Positions 52,100-60,132 of a stretch of 64,000 bases of DNA are shown one piece after another (position 1 is the first letter of the stretch; each line of letters starts with the position of its first letter). This DNA is from CAG-791 sp963655255 (GTDB lineage: Bacteria; Bacillota; Clostridia; Lachnospirales; Lachnospiraceae): contig CAVKEB010000003.1 of assembly GCA_963655255.1 (NCBI GenBank), positions 1 through 64,000 of the forward strand, in the 5' to 3' direction. The translations under genes were made by a program, and so were the position numbers. Below the pieces are notes generated by a model that saw nothing but the letters and a program-made list of their open reading frames with translations, ran no database searches and had not been told where the DNA came from.

Positions 52100-53095
52100 T
52101 CACTTAGACTTTTTATCGTTTTTCTCTTCGCCGCCGGTGCGGTTTGCACCTTCAATATCTCCGGCGAGGATCTTCTTGCTGATCTGGTTGCGGAAGCCGG
52201 CATCAATGAAATCACAGTACTTGCAGAACGGGTACTGATTCCGTCCCTTCGCAACGGCCTTGCGGACAGTGGTCAGCTTCGGGCCGCTCCAGCATTCGCG
52301 GAGAGTCTGCGTATTCAGATCGCCGAGATCCGTGACCTCCAGGTTGTCGCAGCAGCAGATGCCGATTTTGCCGTTCGGCGTGATCCAGAGATCCGTGAAC
52401 GGAAGAAGACATGACTGCGTATATTCCTTCTGGGTTACCTTCTTGTTCGGCGAGGATCCCGCGCGGTTGGTCAGAACCTCCTGCAGATACCGCATCTGGA
52501 TGACGATCTCGATGTCCTTGAACTCGTCCTCATGCGCGCGGACATACTCATAAATTTCCTGAATGTTATCGTGCAGCTTGTACTCGTTGGCGTAGTTGTT
52601 GATGATCAGCTGATCGACATAGGGCTGAACCTCGCGGATCTTGTCGAGCGTCAGGATCAGTCCGTTGGTGGACATGAAAATAAAGCTGTTCGGAAGCTTC
52701 TCCCTCGCGTACCGGTGGAGCTCCACGATCCGGGGATCCAGGAGCGGTTCGTTGTTGCCGTACAGCGTCAAGTGCCCCTCATAGCCCCAGTCCGCAAGCT
52801 GATCAATGATCGAATGATAGAGATCATCCGCAATTTTCATAAAGGGACGCTTCTCCGCGTGAACATTGGCGGTGCAGAACGCACAGGTGGAGTTGCAGCG
52901 ATTGATGGTCTCAATGTTCACGACCTGCGGCATCGGAGTTTCCTCCTGCTCCAGGAACCACTTGATATACTGATCCTGAATGGTTCCCCGCGTCATGAAC
53001 TGCAGCTTCAGATACGCACTGCTGGCCAGATTGGGCGCAATCCTTCTCGCCTCAAATCCGAATTTTCCAAGAAAACTGCTGATACGAATACTCAT
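52100..53095 (-). CDS. Radical SAM protein with SPASM-like cysteine-rich C-terminus
   Basis: A 331-residue enzyme that should split SAM with a [4Fe-4S] cluster held by Cys67, Cys71 and Cys74 (CNSTCAFC). The radical SAM strand pattern continues with HLTLYGNNEPLLDPRIVEL and FIFMSTNGLILT. The C-terminal part carries extra cysteines (QSCLLPFTDLWI, GICCCDNLE, FCKYCDF) for auxiliary clusters of the SPASM/twitch type. AGGAAGGA precedes the ATG; a longer frame overlaps the FAD oxidoreductase gene and is rejected. It lies 13 bases after that gene and forms an operon with it. Proteins of this look often modify sugars, cofactors or peptides; the substrate here is unknown. Confidence 0.87.
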   Translation of the reverse strand: MSIRISSFLGKFGFEARRIAPNLASSAYLKLQFMTRGTIQDQYIKWFLEQEETPMPQVVNIETINRCNSTCAFCTANVHAEKRPFMKIADDLYHSIIDQLADWGYEGHLTLYGNNEPLLDPRIVELHRYAREKLPNSFIFMSTNGLILTLDKIREVQPYVDQLIINNYANEYKLHDNIQEIYEYVRAHEDEFKDIEIVIQMRYLQEVLTNRAGSSPNKKVTQKEYTQSCLLPFTDLWITPNGKIGICCCDNLEVTDLGDLNTQTLRECWSGPKLTTVRKAVAKGRNQYPFCKYCDFIDAGFRNQISKKILAGDIEGANRTGGEEKNDKKSK

Positions 53096-53108
53096 ATCCG
53101 TCCTTCCT

Positions 53109-54686
53109 TTAATCCACTTCCACCGTGTTGTTCTCCTCCACGGCCTCGTGATATTCCTTCTCCGTATTGACACTCCAGACATTGGAGCGGTCCGTGGTCC
53201 CTGCCACGATGTCCTTGACCGCCTCGAAGCTGGTGCACATGGAGTGGTCGATGTTGTTATAGCGGTGCTGTCCGTTTCGTCCGACGCAGAACAGGTTCGG
53301 AATGGAATCCAGGTACTCCCGGAGCTTGTCCATCTCGTCATAGGTATCGAAATAAGCAGGATATGCCTTTTTTACGCGCTCCACATGATAGTCCAGCACA
53401 TCGGACTCGCTGGTAATGAGTCCGAGCTTCACCATCTCAGAGATGCCAAGGTGCGCAAACTCATCATCGCTCATGGACCAGAGCTTGTCGCCTTCATTGC
53501 AGAAATACTCCAGTCCCATCCAGACGGTATGATCCAGATCCTTTACAAGATACGGGGACCAGTTGTTGTAAATCTGGAAACGTCCCATCGTCACGCTTCT
53601 GTCATGCACATAGACCCAGTTATCCGGCACGATGTTGCCGATGGTCTTATTCTTCGTGCGGTTCTCCAGATTCAGATGATCAATGAGCACGCCGACCGTC
53701 ATGTAGTCACGGTACGGAAGTCCCGCCGCAATTCTCGCGGGATCCTTCGGAACATCATTCATTCCTGCAACAAGGTCGCGGATCGGCATGGAGGAAATCA
53801 CGTAGTCGCCGTTCACCGTGATCTCTCTGCCGTCCTTCTCATAGACAACGCCGGTCAGTACATTGTCGGCATTCTTGAGGATCCGGGAGACCTTCGCTCC
53901 CGTCAGGATGGTCCCGCCCTTTTTGCGGACCTCCTCTGCGGTGACATCCCAGAGCTCGCCCGGTCCCAGCTTCGGATAGCTGAACTCTTCAATCAGCGAG
54001 GTCTCCACCTTGCGGTTCTTCTTATGGAACATCTTGCCCAGCGCATCCTTCAGAACCGCCGAAATGGACACGCCCTTGACGCGCTGCGCTCCCCAGGACG
54101 GATCGATCTGGGAAGGATGACGTCCCCACAGATTCTCCGTGTAGTGCTCGAAGAACATCGAATACAGCTTCTTGCCGAAGCGGTTGATGTAGAAGTCCTC
54201 CAGAGAGTTCTCCCTGCGCGGGAAGAGCCTTGCCTTGATGTAGGAGAATCCGACCACAATGGTGGTGCCGAGTCCCATATTGGCGAAGGTCTCCGGCTTC
54301 AGTGAGATCGGATAATCGAAAAATCGGCTGTTGAAGAAAATACGGCTGACGCGATTGCGGCGCAGCATGACGCGGTCGGTCTTCTCCGGATCCGGGCCGC
54401 CCTCCATCAGCGTGACATTTCTTCCAAGCTTCTTGTCATCGTAGGCAGGAGCTCCCTGACGGGGGAGCATCTTGTCCCACCAGGCATTGACCTCCGGAAC
54501 CTTCGAGAAAAAGCGGTGACCGCCCATATCCATTCGGTTTCCCTTGTAATCTACCGTACGGGAAATTCCTCCGAATTTCTCGGATTCCTCAAATACCGTG
54601 ACCTCGTACTCACCCTCGTGCTGCAGAAGCTCATAGGCCGCAGTAAGTCCCGCAGGGCCTGCACCGATGATCAGAACCTTTTTCAT
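53109..54686 (-). CDS. FAD-dependent oxidoreductase (UDP-galactopyranose mutase/protoporphyrinogen oxidase-like)
   Basis: A 525-residue flavoprotein. It opens MKKVLIIGAGPAGLTAAYELL (FAD-binding GxGxxG) followed by the FEESEKFGGISRTV second motif and MDMGGHRFFSK, a set seen in amine-oxidase-fold enzymes and UGM-like proteins. The C-terminal flavin motif region is LFCVGRNGQHRYNNIDHSMCTSFEAVKDI. Such proteins in glycan loci act on nucleotide- or lipid-linked sugars. AAGGAGC before the ATG is strong. It is the first gene of a two-gene unit with the radical SAM protein. Reaction unknown. Confidence 0.85.
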   Translation of the reverse strand: MKKVLIIGAGPAGLTAAYELLQHEGEYEVTVFEESEKFGGISRTVDYKGNRMDMGGHRFFSKVPEVNAWWDKMLPRQGAPAYDDKKLGRNVTLMEGGPDPEKTDRVMLRRNRVSRIFFNSRFFDYPISLKPETFANMGLGTTIVVGFSYIKARLFPRRENSLEDFYINRFGKKLYSMFFEHYTENLWGRHPSQIDPSWGAQRVKGVSISAVLKDALGKMFHKKNRKVETSLIEEFSYPKLGPGELWDVTAEEVRKKGGTILTGAKVSRILKNADNVLTGVVYEKDGREITVNGDYVISSMPIRDLVAGMNDVPKDPARIAAGLPYRDYMTVGVLIDHLNLENRTKNKTIGNIVPDNWVYVHDRSVTMGRFQIYNNWSPYLVKDLDHTVWMGLEYFCNEGDKLWSMSDDEFAHLGISEMVKLGLITSESDVLDYHVERVKKAYPAYFDTYDEMDKLREYLDSIPNLFCVGRNGQHRYNNIDHSMCTSFEAVKDIVAGTTDRSNVWSVNTEKEYHEAVEENNTVEVD

Positions 54687-54880
54687 GAAAATGCTCCTTA
54701 AAATAATTGACTCTTGTAACATTACAACAAGCTGTTCGGTTCCTCCCCCTGATGCAGTGCAGTGTACCGGACAGTGTTTCCTGATATGAAAAATCCGGGC
54801 CGCCTCGCCATCAAAATAAAAACGAAGCAGAGGCGAGGCACCGTTACGCTCATCTTAACATAAGCCCCGACCGGTGTACA

Positions 54881-54909
54881 TCGACATTTTCTCCGGCGTG
54901 GGGTAAACT
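54881..54909 (+). promoter_or_regulatory. Promoter-like sequence immediately before the polytopic membrane protein
   Basis: TCGACA, a 17-base spacer and TAAACT. The predicted start point falls at or within two bases of the annotated ATG. An upstream inverted repeat (GCCTCGCC...GGCGAGGC, 22-base loop, near 54803-54838) could end transcription between the divergent units. Confidence 0.42.
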
Positions 54910-54916
54910 CTTCTTT

Positions 54917-56035
54917 ATGAATGCACTGATGAAATTTATGATGTTTCTGATCTCTGCCGGCGTGATGCCGGTGCTGTCCGGTCTTCTGCCGGTCAGCTTT
55001 CTTCCCGCGAAGGAGCGAAGATTTCCTCTGATCATTCTCGGAGGCTATCTTTCTACATTTGCGCTATTCGAGCTGCTCGGACTCCCCGTCCTGATCTGGA
55101 CCGCAAGCGGGGATTTCCGGCTCCTGACTCTGCTTTTTACCGGAGCGGACCTTCTGTGGATCGCGGCGGGAATCCTCCGCTGCCGCAGGAGCGGCGGCAT
55201 CCGGCTCCCCCGCCTTTTCCGTGAGCGGAACATCCAGGATCCCGATGCGGCCGTCTGCTGGCTGATTTTCGCGGTTCTTCTGGGTTTCGAGCTGTGGATG
55301 TCCTACACACACGCGTCCTTTGACGGGGACGATGCCTATTACGTGGCGCAGACGCTCCAGACCTGGCAGACCGGCACGATGTACTACTATGTCCCGTACA
55401 CCGGTTTCACCACCATACTCGACGGCCGCCACGCAATGGCTCTGATGCCGATGTGGATCGCCTTTGTCGCAAAGCTGTGCGGAACCCATTCCACCATCGT
55501 GACGCACAGCATGATGCCGCTTGTCCTGATCCCTCTCACCGACGTATGTCTTTATCAGGCCGCGGTGGAACTGACCCGTGGGCAGAAGCCTTCCCGGCGA
55601 AGATATCAACTCCCCGCCATCATGGTCGTGCTCGCCGTCCTGCAGATCTTCGGCAACACTTCCATCTACACGCCGGAAACCTTCCTCCTGATGCGCACCT
55701 GGCAGGGAAAATCCCTGTTCGCCAACTTCATCCTTCCCATGGCGTTTCTGATGCTGCTCCGGATCATCCGGGACCTTGAGGAGGAGAGAACCTGGTGCCT
55801 TGTCATGCTGCTTCTGCTGAATATGGCGGCAGGCTTCTGCACCTCGCTGGCGCCTGTTCTCGTGACCGGTGTCCTTGTGCTCGCCGGCGTCATCATTGCC
55901 ATCCTGAAGAAAAGAAAACACCTTCCTGCCGTCATTCTGCTGACCTGCATTCCGTGTTTTCTCTATCTGATTCTGCTCCTGCGCATGATGAATCCGGGAG
56001 CGGTTCCGTTTCTGAAAGGAGGTCGGCTTCCGTGA
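54917..56035 (+). CDS. Polytopic membrane protein of envelope-glycan loci (DUF6077-like)
   Basis: A 372-residue integral membrane protein with about nine hydrophobic segments. A short motif SFDGDDAYYVAQTLQTWQTG in the first extracellular loop (only partly quoted here as FDGDDAYYV) has acidic residues like those of GT-C glycosyltransferases, which use lipid-phosphate sugars on the outer face. The fold, length and context next to a DPM1-like transferase fit this idea, but I cannot prove it. No ribosome site stands before the ATG. Its stop overlaps the next start (GTGA), so the two encode a coupled pair. Confidence 0.72.
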   Translation: MNALMKFMMFLISAGVMPVLSGLLPVSFLPAKERRFPLIILGGYLSTFALFELLGLPVLIWTASGDFRLLTLLFTGADLLWIAAGILRCRRSGGIRLPRLFRERNIQDPDAAVCWLIFAVLLGFELWMSYTHASFDGDDAYYVAQTLQTWQTGTMYYYVPYTGFTTILDGRHAMALMPMWIAFVAKLCGTHSTIVTHSMMPLVLIPLTDVCLYQAAVELTRGQKPSRRRYQLPAIMVVLAVLQIFGNTSIYTPETFLLMRTWQGKSLFANFILPMAFLMLLRIIRDLEEERTWCLVMLLLLNMAAGFCTSLAPVLVTGVLVLAGVIIAILKKRKHLPAVILLTCIPCFLYLILLLRMMNPGAVPFLKGGRLP

Positions 56036-56805
56036 ATGGCATTCTGGGAATTCTGAATGAATATGAGGGCGGGAGGCTCCTGTTCCTGCTGTACCTGATC
56101 TGTCTGATCTATCTGGCAAAATACGAAAAAGACCGCAACCGGAAGATTCTTCTGGTCTTTCTGCCGCTCCTGTGCCTTGCGGCTTTCCTTCTGCCGCCCG
56201 TGTACCGGATTTACGGAAAAATCGACGGCGTCCGCACGTATTACCGGCTGCTGTGGATTCTTCCCATGTCGCTGACCATTGCCTACAGCGGCGTGAAAAT
56301 TTTCGCGGCCAATCTCCGTGCCGGCCTCGCCGTCATCTGCGCTCTTGTCATTCTGAGTGGTCAGTTCGTCTACTCGAACGAGAACATTCTGAAGGCGGAG
56401 AATCGCCTGCACCTGCCGCAGATGGTACTGGATATCTCTGATTTTCTGATGAATGAAACCGGCGGTGAGGAAACAATGGCCGCCATGCCGGTCGGCCTCG
56501 TTCAGTTCGTCCGGCAGTACAATGCCCGGATCCTCATGCCTTATGGACGCGAAATGCAGATGGGTTCCTACTACAACGAGGTCTATGAGGCAATGGAACA
56601 GACCTCCCCAGTGAACGCCAGGAAGCTCTGCGAAGCCCTGGACCGCTATGACTGCGAGTTTCTTGTGATCGAGGCGGCGAAGGAAATCGACGGAAGCCTG
56701 AAGAATGAGGGTCTGACCTACCTCGCCGATGTCGACGGCTACAGCATCTGGTACTGTCCGTATGCGCAGGAATTCCGGGATGCTGCCGCCCAATATATGG
56801 ACTGA
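56032..56805 (+). CDS. Membrane protein, second half of the DUF6077-like pair
   Basis: The 257-residue product has three or four hydrophobic segments at its N-terminus (about 15-40, 45-62, 83-118) and then a soluble C-terminal part of about 130 residues with GLVQFVRQYNARILMPYGRE. It starts with GTG inside the upstream stop and has a perfect AAAGGAGGT eight bases before it. A longer frame upstream is spurious because it overlaps the previous coding region. The C-terminal part, with DRYDCEFLVIEAAKEID and YSIWYCP, resembles the outer domain that ends long polytopic GT-C-like proteins, so the two genes may be a split version of one larger protein. Confidence 0.74.
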   Translation: MNGILGILNEYEGGRLLFLLYLICLIYLAKYEKDRNRKILLVFLPLLCLAAFLLPPVYRIYGKIDGVRTYYRLLWILPMSLTIAYSGVKIFAANLRAGLAVICALVILSGQFVYSNENILKAENRLHLPQMVLDISDFLMNETGGEETMAAMPVGLVQFVRQYNARILMPYGREMQMGSYYNEVYEAMEQTSPVNARKLCEALDRYDCEFLVIEAAKEIDGSLKNEGLTYLADVDGYSIWYCPYAQEFRDAAAQYMD

Positions 56806-56855
56806 GCGGGCGATCCTGTCTTCAATCAGAAAAGCAGCAGCCGGCAGCTCTCCGT

Positions 56856-58874
56856 TCAGCGGCTTTCCGTTCCATCATTTTCCAGACGGTAGACATACAG
56901 CGTGTACGGACTCGACTCATCCGTGCACGCACAGACAAGTTCCAGCTGCATTTCTTTCTCATTCGTGATGCAGATGCGGGAGAAGATGTATTGACACCCG
57001 AGTTCCCGCAGCGCATCCGGATCAATGGCAAGGGTTCCCTCCGGATGAGGATAATGGCGGACTGCCTCCACAATCGTCGGCTGATCGGCGGAATAAAGGT
57101 AACATCTTGCGCCCCACTCATCATAATAGCTCCGCGCGCCTTCATTCATGGAGAGCGCCGGTGCAATGACTTTCCGGAAAGCCTCCTTATAGCTCTGCGG
57201 GTAGAAGCCCAGATACCCATCCAGCGTTGCAATCCCGTTGTATTCCAGAACGGCCGGATGAAATCCATAGGCCACAGCCCATTCCCCGTCATAGCCGATC
57301 TGCCGGCATGCCTGTCCGAACAGCTCCTCTGAATAGAACTCTCCGTAACTCAGCGTATCCTCCGGCTGGAGCCCCATTGCCTCCCGGAGCTCGCTCTTTG
57401 CGGTATGAAGAAGATCATTGTAGGAATTCCCGTACAGCAGGATGGAGAAGATCGCGGCCGCCATGAGAATCCACACGAGGAAACTCTTCTTTCTTCCGGC
57501 TCCGCCTGCTCTGTCATATTCTGCCTTCCCTCCCGGTATTTCGGCCTCCTGCCCCTGATTCTCTGCAGAAAGCCGCATTTCCGTCTTTCTCTTCGCCGCC
57601 ATGGAAACGCTTCCGTTCCCGTTTTCGTTCCCATTCCGGACGATACCGGTTCCTTCGTGCACAAGGTGCACATATAGGCGCTGCAGGGCAATCGTAAACA
57701 TTCCGTACCAGAGAAACGGATTGAAGAAAACGGTCCGGCTGAACTGAAATCCCTTCAGCGGCGGCACTATTTTCTCCACAAATGTCCGGAACGGCCCGCA
57801 GTAATACAGTCCGTATACCACGCTGTTGAAAATCAGGAGCAGCGCGGCCAGATTGTAGATATCATGTAGAGCTTTTCTTCCTTCTTTTCTCCGAACATAC
57901 CCGGCATTCCGAATCACGAAATACACAAGACACACCGGCAGAACAATGAAACGGTGCGCGCTCTCGCAATGCAGGCCGACTCCGTTCATCAGCACATCCA
58001 GAATCCACTGCAGGATTTCCCTCCCGCCAAGGCTCGTCTGCACCATCGTATCACGGATGGTCGGCTCGCTTCCGAGCAGCATCTGCCGGAACAGCCGGTA
58101 CTCGAACGTCATGTAGCCCAGTGCCAGCAGGACCTCTCCTGCAAGGAGCCGGAAATCCGGCGAAACTCTCCTTCGGCGCACACTGTCCCGAATACTCTTC
58201 CAGAGAAAAGCAATCGCAAGATAACCCAGAAGGAAAATTCCAAAATAGGAGAAATACGAAAGAAGCGGATAACAGAAAATTCCAATCAGCCAGAAGATCG
58301 TCGTTTTCCCTTCTGCCCTCTCCAGGCGGAGAATCATCCACACGAGAAGCGGAATCGAAGCAAAGGAAATTCCAAAGGACGGAAACAGATTCAGGATGCC
58401 ATAAGCAAATCCGCCGAGGACCGCCAGATTCCACCCTGCGTTCTTCTCTTCCGGCCCCACGGACAACAGTCCGTGCTCTGCAAGCTCTCCGAAAAGAAGC
58501 TCAAAGGAAACGACCGCCAGAATCACCTTGAAAAAGTACATCAGAAGGTAGGCCGCGAGGGACGGAAAAATCCGGTACAGCAGTGCCTCCACGGAGAATT
58601 CTCCCGGAAGAAGATCGCGGGAAACGCCGTGCAGAAACGGAGCTGCCGCTCCCTGCGCCGTGAAAGTCTCCGTATTCTTCAGCATCTGGTACTGCGCCTG
58701 AAAAAGGTCCAGATTGTCCGCAATGCCGATCTGCGCCGAATCACCCGCCGCAAGATACAGCGCCGCGGCACACAGCAAAAAAAGAGCCACGGGAATCATG
58801 GCCCAATGGCTCCTTCCTCTGCCGGTTCCTGACGATCGTCCGTTTCCCTGCTGCTCTTTTCCTGTTCTTTTCAT
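56856..58874 (-). CDS. Large polytopic membrane protein (DUF6044/YfhO-like, GT-C-like)
   Basis: A 672-residue membrane protein with about eleven hydrophobic segments and a C-terminal extracellular domain (about 520-672). The first outer loop has IGIADNLDLFQAQYQML, with an acidic residue pair typical of GT-C enzymes that use polyprenyl-phosphate sugars. A charged, Gly/Asn/Arg-rich loop interrupts the helices near 440-510. The end domain, YLGFYPQSYKEAF and GARCYLYSADQ, occurs in DUF6044-type proteins. The ATG at this end is preferred; the frame continues 55 codons upstream only because it crosses a family C repeat. The gene encoding a DPM1-like sugar donor enzyme lies just upstream. Confidence 0.76.
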   Translation of the reverse strand: MKRTGKEQQGNGRSSGTGRGRSHWAMIPVALFLLCAAALYLAAGDSAQIGIADNLDLFQAQYQMLKNTETFTAQGAAAPFLHGVSRDLLPGEFSVEALLYRIFPSLAAYLLMYFFKVILAVVSFELLFGELAEHGLLSVGPEEKNAGWNLAVLGGFAYGILNLFPSFGISFASIPLLVWMILRLERAEGKTTIFWLIGIFCYPLLSYFSYFGIFLLGYLAIAFLWKSIRDSVRRRRVSPDFRLLAGEVLLALGYMTFEYRLFRQMLLGSEPTIRDTMVQTSLGGREILQWILDVLMNGVGLHCESAHRFIVLPVCLVYFVIRNAGYVRRKEGRKALHDIYNLAALLLIFNSVVYGLYYCGPFRTFVEKIVPPLKGFQFSRTVFFNPFLWYGMFTIALQRLYVHLVHEGTGIVRNGNENGNGSVSMAAKRKTEMRLSAENQGQEAEIPGGKAEYDRAGGAGRKKSFLVWILMAAAIFSILLYGNSYNDLLHTAKSELREAMGLQPEDTLSYGEFYSEELFGQACRQIGYDGEWAVAYGFHPAVLEYNGIATLDGYLGFYPQSYKEAFRKVIAPALSMNEGARSYYDEWGARCYLYSADQPTIVEAVRHYPHPEGTLAIDPDALRELGCQYIFSRICITNEKEMQLELVCACTDESSPYTLYVYRLENDGTESR

Positions 58875-58909
58875 GGTTCCCGCATCCTGCCTTTTTGCAT
58901 CTATTCTGT

Positions 58910-59050
58910 TCAGCGCATCTCGAATTTTCTTACGAAAATCCCCGATGTTGACGGTCAGAGGCACTTCGTGCCTTGGCCGCATGCGGGTTTCAGGATTGAA
59001 TATGCCCGCTCGTGGTCCATTCAATCCTGAAATCCGCATGTGCTGAACAG
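58910..59050 (-). repeat. Family C structured repeat, extended copy
   Basis: Starts at the stop codon of the DPM1-like gene. Leftward it holds CTGTTCAGCAC, a 19-base inverted repeat (GCGGATTTCAGGATTGAAT and its near-complement), then CTGACCGTCAACATCGGGG, GATTTTC, loop GTAA, GAAAATTC and GAGATGCGCTGAAC. It ends 35 bases before the next gene start. Confidence 0.85.
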
Positions 59051-59974
59051 TTATCGCATAATGTGAAGATTGTTGCGGTCAATCTCAAAGTTCCGCCGGT
59101 TGTTGCGCTCCAGATTCGACAGAATCAGTCCCGAGAACAGGGACTGGATCGCGGCCAGCATGACAAATCCGCAGACGATCAGTGTCGGGAATTTCGCCAC
59201 AAGCCCCGTGTGCACATAATCCGTCAGCACCGGAATAAAAAAGGCCACGGAGAGCACCGCCAGAATCAGAGACAGAATACCGAAAAAGCCGAGCGGCTTA
59301 TAATTGCGGTACAGATTAAAAATCGTTCCCAGAACGCGGAAGCCGTCACCGAAGGTATTCAGTTTGGAAGTACTCCCTGCCGGGCGGTCACGGTAATCCA
59401 CGACGACATTCTCGATCTGCATATTGTTGTAGACAGCGTGGATGGTCATTTCCGTTTCAATCTCAAAGCCTCTGGAAAGAACCGGGAAGGTTTTCACGAA
59501 ATCATAGCTGAAAGCCCGGTAGCCCGTCATGATATCCTTGATCTCGCAGTCAAACAGACGGTTGATGCTGCCGCGGACAAGAGAATTGCCGAGATTGTGG
59601 AAGGGCCGTTTATTCTCCGTAAAATAGGTGGAGGACAGCCGGTCGCCGACCACCATGTCCGCGTTGCGGTGAAGCACCAGGTCCACCATCTCCGATGCCT
59701 TCTCCATGGGATAGGTGTCATCCCCGTCCACCATGACATAGCACTCTGCGTCAATCTCGCGGAACATTCTCCGGATCACGTTGCCCTTTCCCTGCATGTA
59801 TTCATTGCGCACCACTGCCCCTGCCTCTTCGGCAAGTTCCGCAGTTCGGTCCGTCGAGTTGTTGTTGTACACATAGATCACAGCCTCCGGCAGTGCTCTC
59901 TTCGTGTCTGCCACGACCTTGCCGATGGTCTTCTCTTCGTTATAGCAGGGAATCAATACTGCGATCTTATCCAT
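59051..59974 (-). CDS. DPM1-like polyprenyl-phosphate glycosyltransferase (GT2)
   Basis: Transfers a sugar from a nucleotide donor onto undecaprenyl phosphate, giving the donor used by outer-face GT-C enzymes. The 307-residue protein has a GT2 domain (about 1-215): DKIAVLIPCYNEEKTIGKVV, VYNNNSTDRT, MVDGDDTYP (DxD), DIMTGYRAFSYDFVK and DYRDRPAGSTSKL. Two C-terminal membrane helices (about 232-252 and 265-287) fit ArnC/GtrB-type enzymes. The neighbouring polytopic proteins probably consume its product. The family B repeat lies directly upstream and a family C repeat directly downstream. Confidence 0.9.
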   Translation of the reverse strand: MDKIAVLIPCYNEEKTIGKVVADTKRALPEAVIYVYNNNSTDRTAELAEEAGAVVRNEYMQGKGNVIRRMFREIDAECYVMVDGDDTYPMEKASEMVDLVLHRNADMVVGDRLSSTYFTENKRPFHNLGNSLVRGSINRLFDCEIKDIMTGYRAFSYDFVKTFPVLSRGFEIETEMTIHAVYNNMQIENVVVDYRDRPAGSTSKLNTFGDGFRVLGTIFNLYRNYKPLGFFGILSLILAVLSVAFFIPVLTDYVHTGLVAKFPTLIVCGFVMLAAIQSLFSGLILSNLERNNRRNFEIDRNNLHIMR

Positions 59975-60020
59975 CCCGCATCCTCTTTTCTAATATTTCT
60001 TTAAACCGCCCGCACGCCTC

Positions 60021-60132
60021 TTCGAATGCCACGAGGAGAATTTCGCGCAGGCGGTTTCTCTGATGTGGGAGCGGGCACACCATGTGTGCCGCTCCAAGCA
60101 GGAGAAGAGGCGATCACGCCTCTTCGAGTGCG
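60021..60132 (-). repeat. Family B structured repeat, single unit
   Basis: Begins right after the TAG of the DHHW gene with the same GCACTCGAA as the array at 6.5-6.8 kb. First hairpin GAAGAGGCG/CGCCTCTTC with loop TGAT; middle stem GGAGCGGCACAC/GTGTGCCCGCTCC; third stem less well paired. Linkers CTCCTGCTTGG and CTCCTCG are the same. A broken start of a second unit follows near 60021-60035. Confidence 0.92.

Noticed and set aside
54700..54725. TTGTTGTAATGTTACAA as a Rex-type redox operator before the FAD oxidoreductase gene
   Set aside because: Half-sites have the wrong spacing and too many mismatches for the known Rex motif.
55795..56031. Upstream extension of the second membrane-protein frame
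   Set aside because: It overlaps the first gene in another frame, while GTG with AAAGGAGGT gives a clear start.
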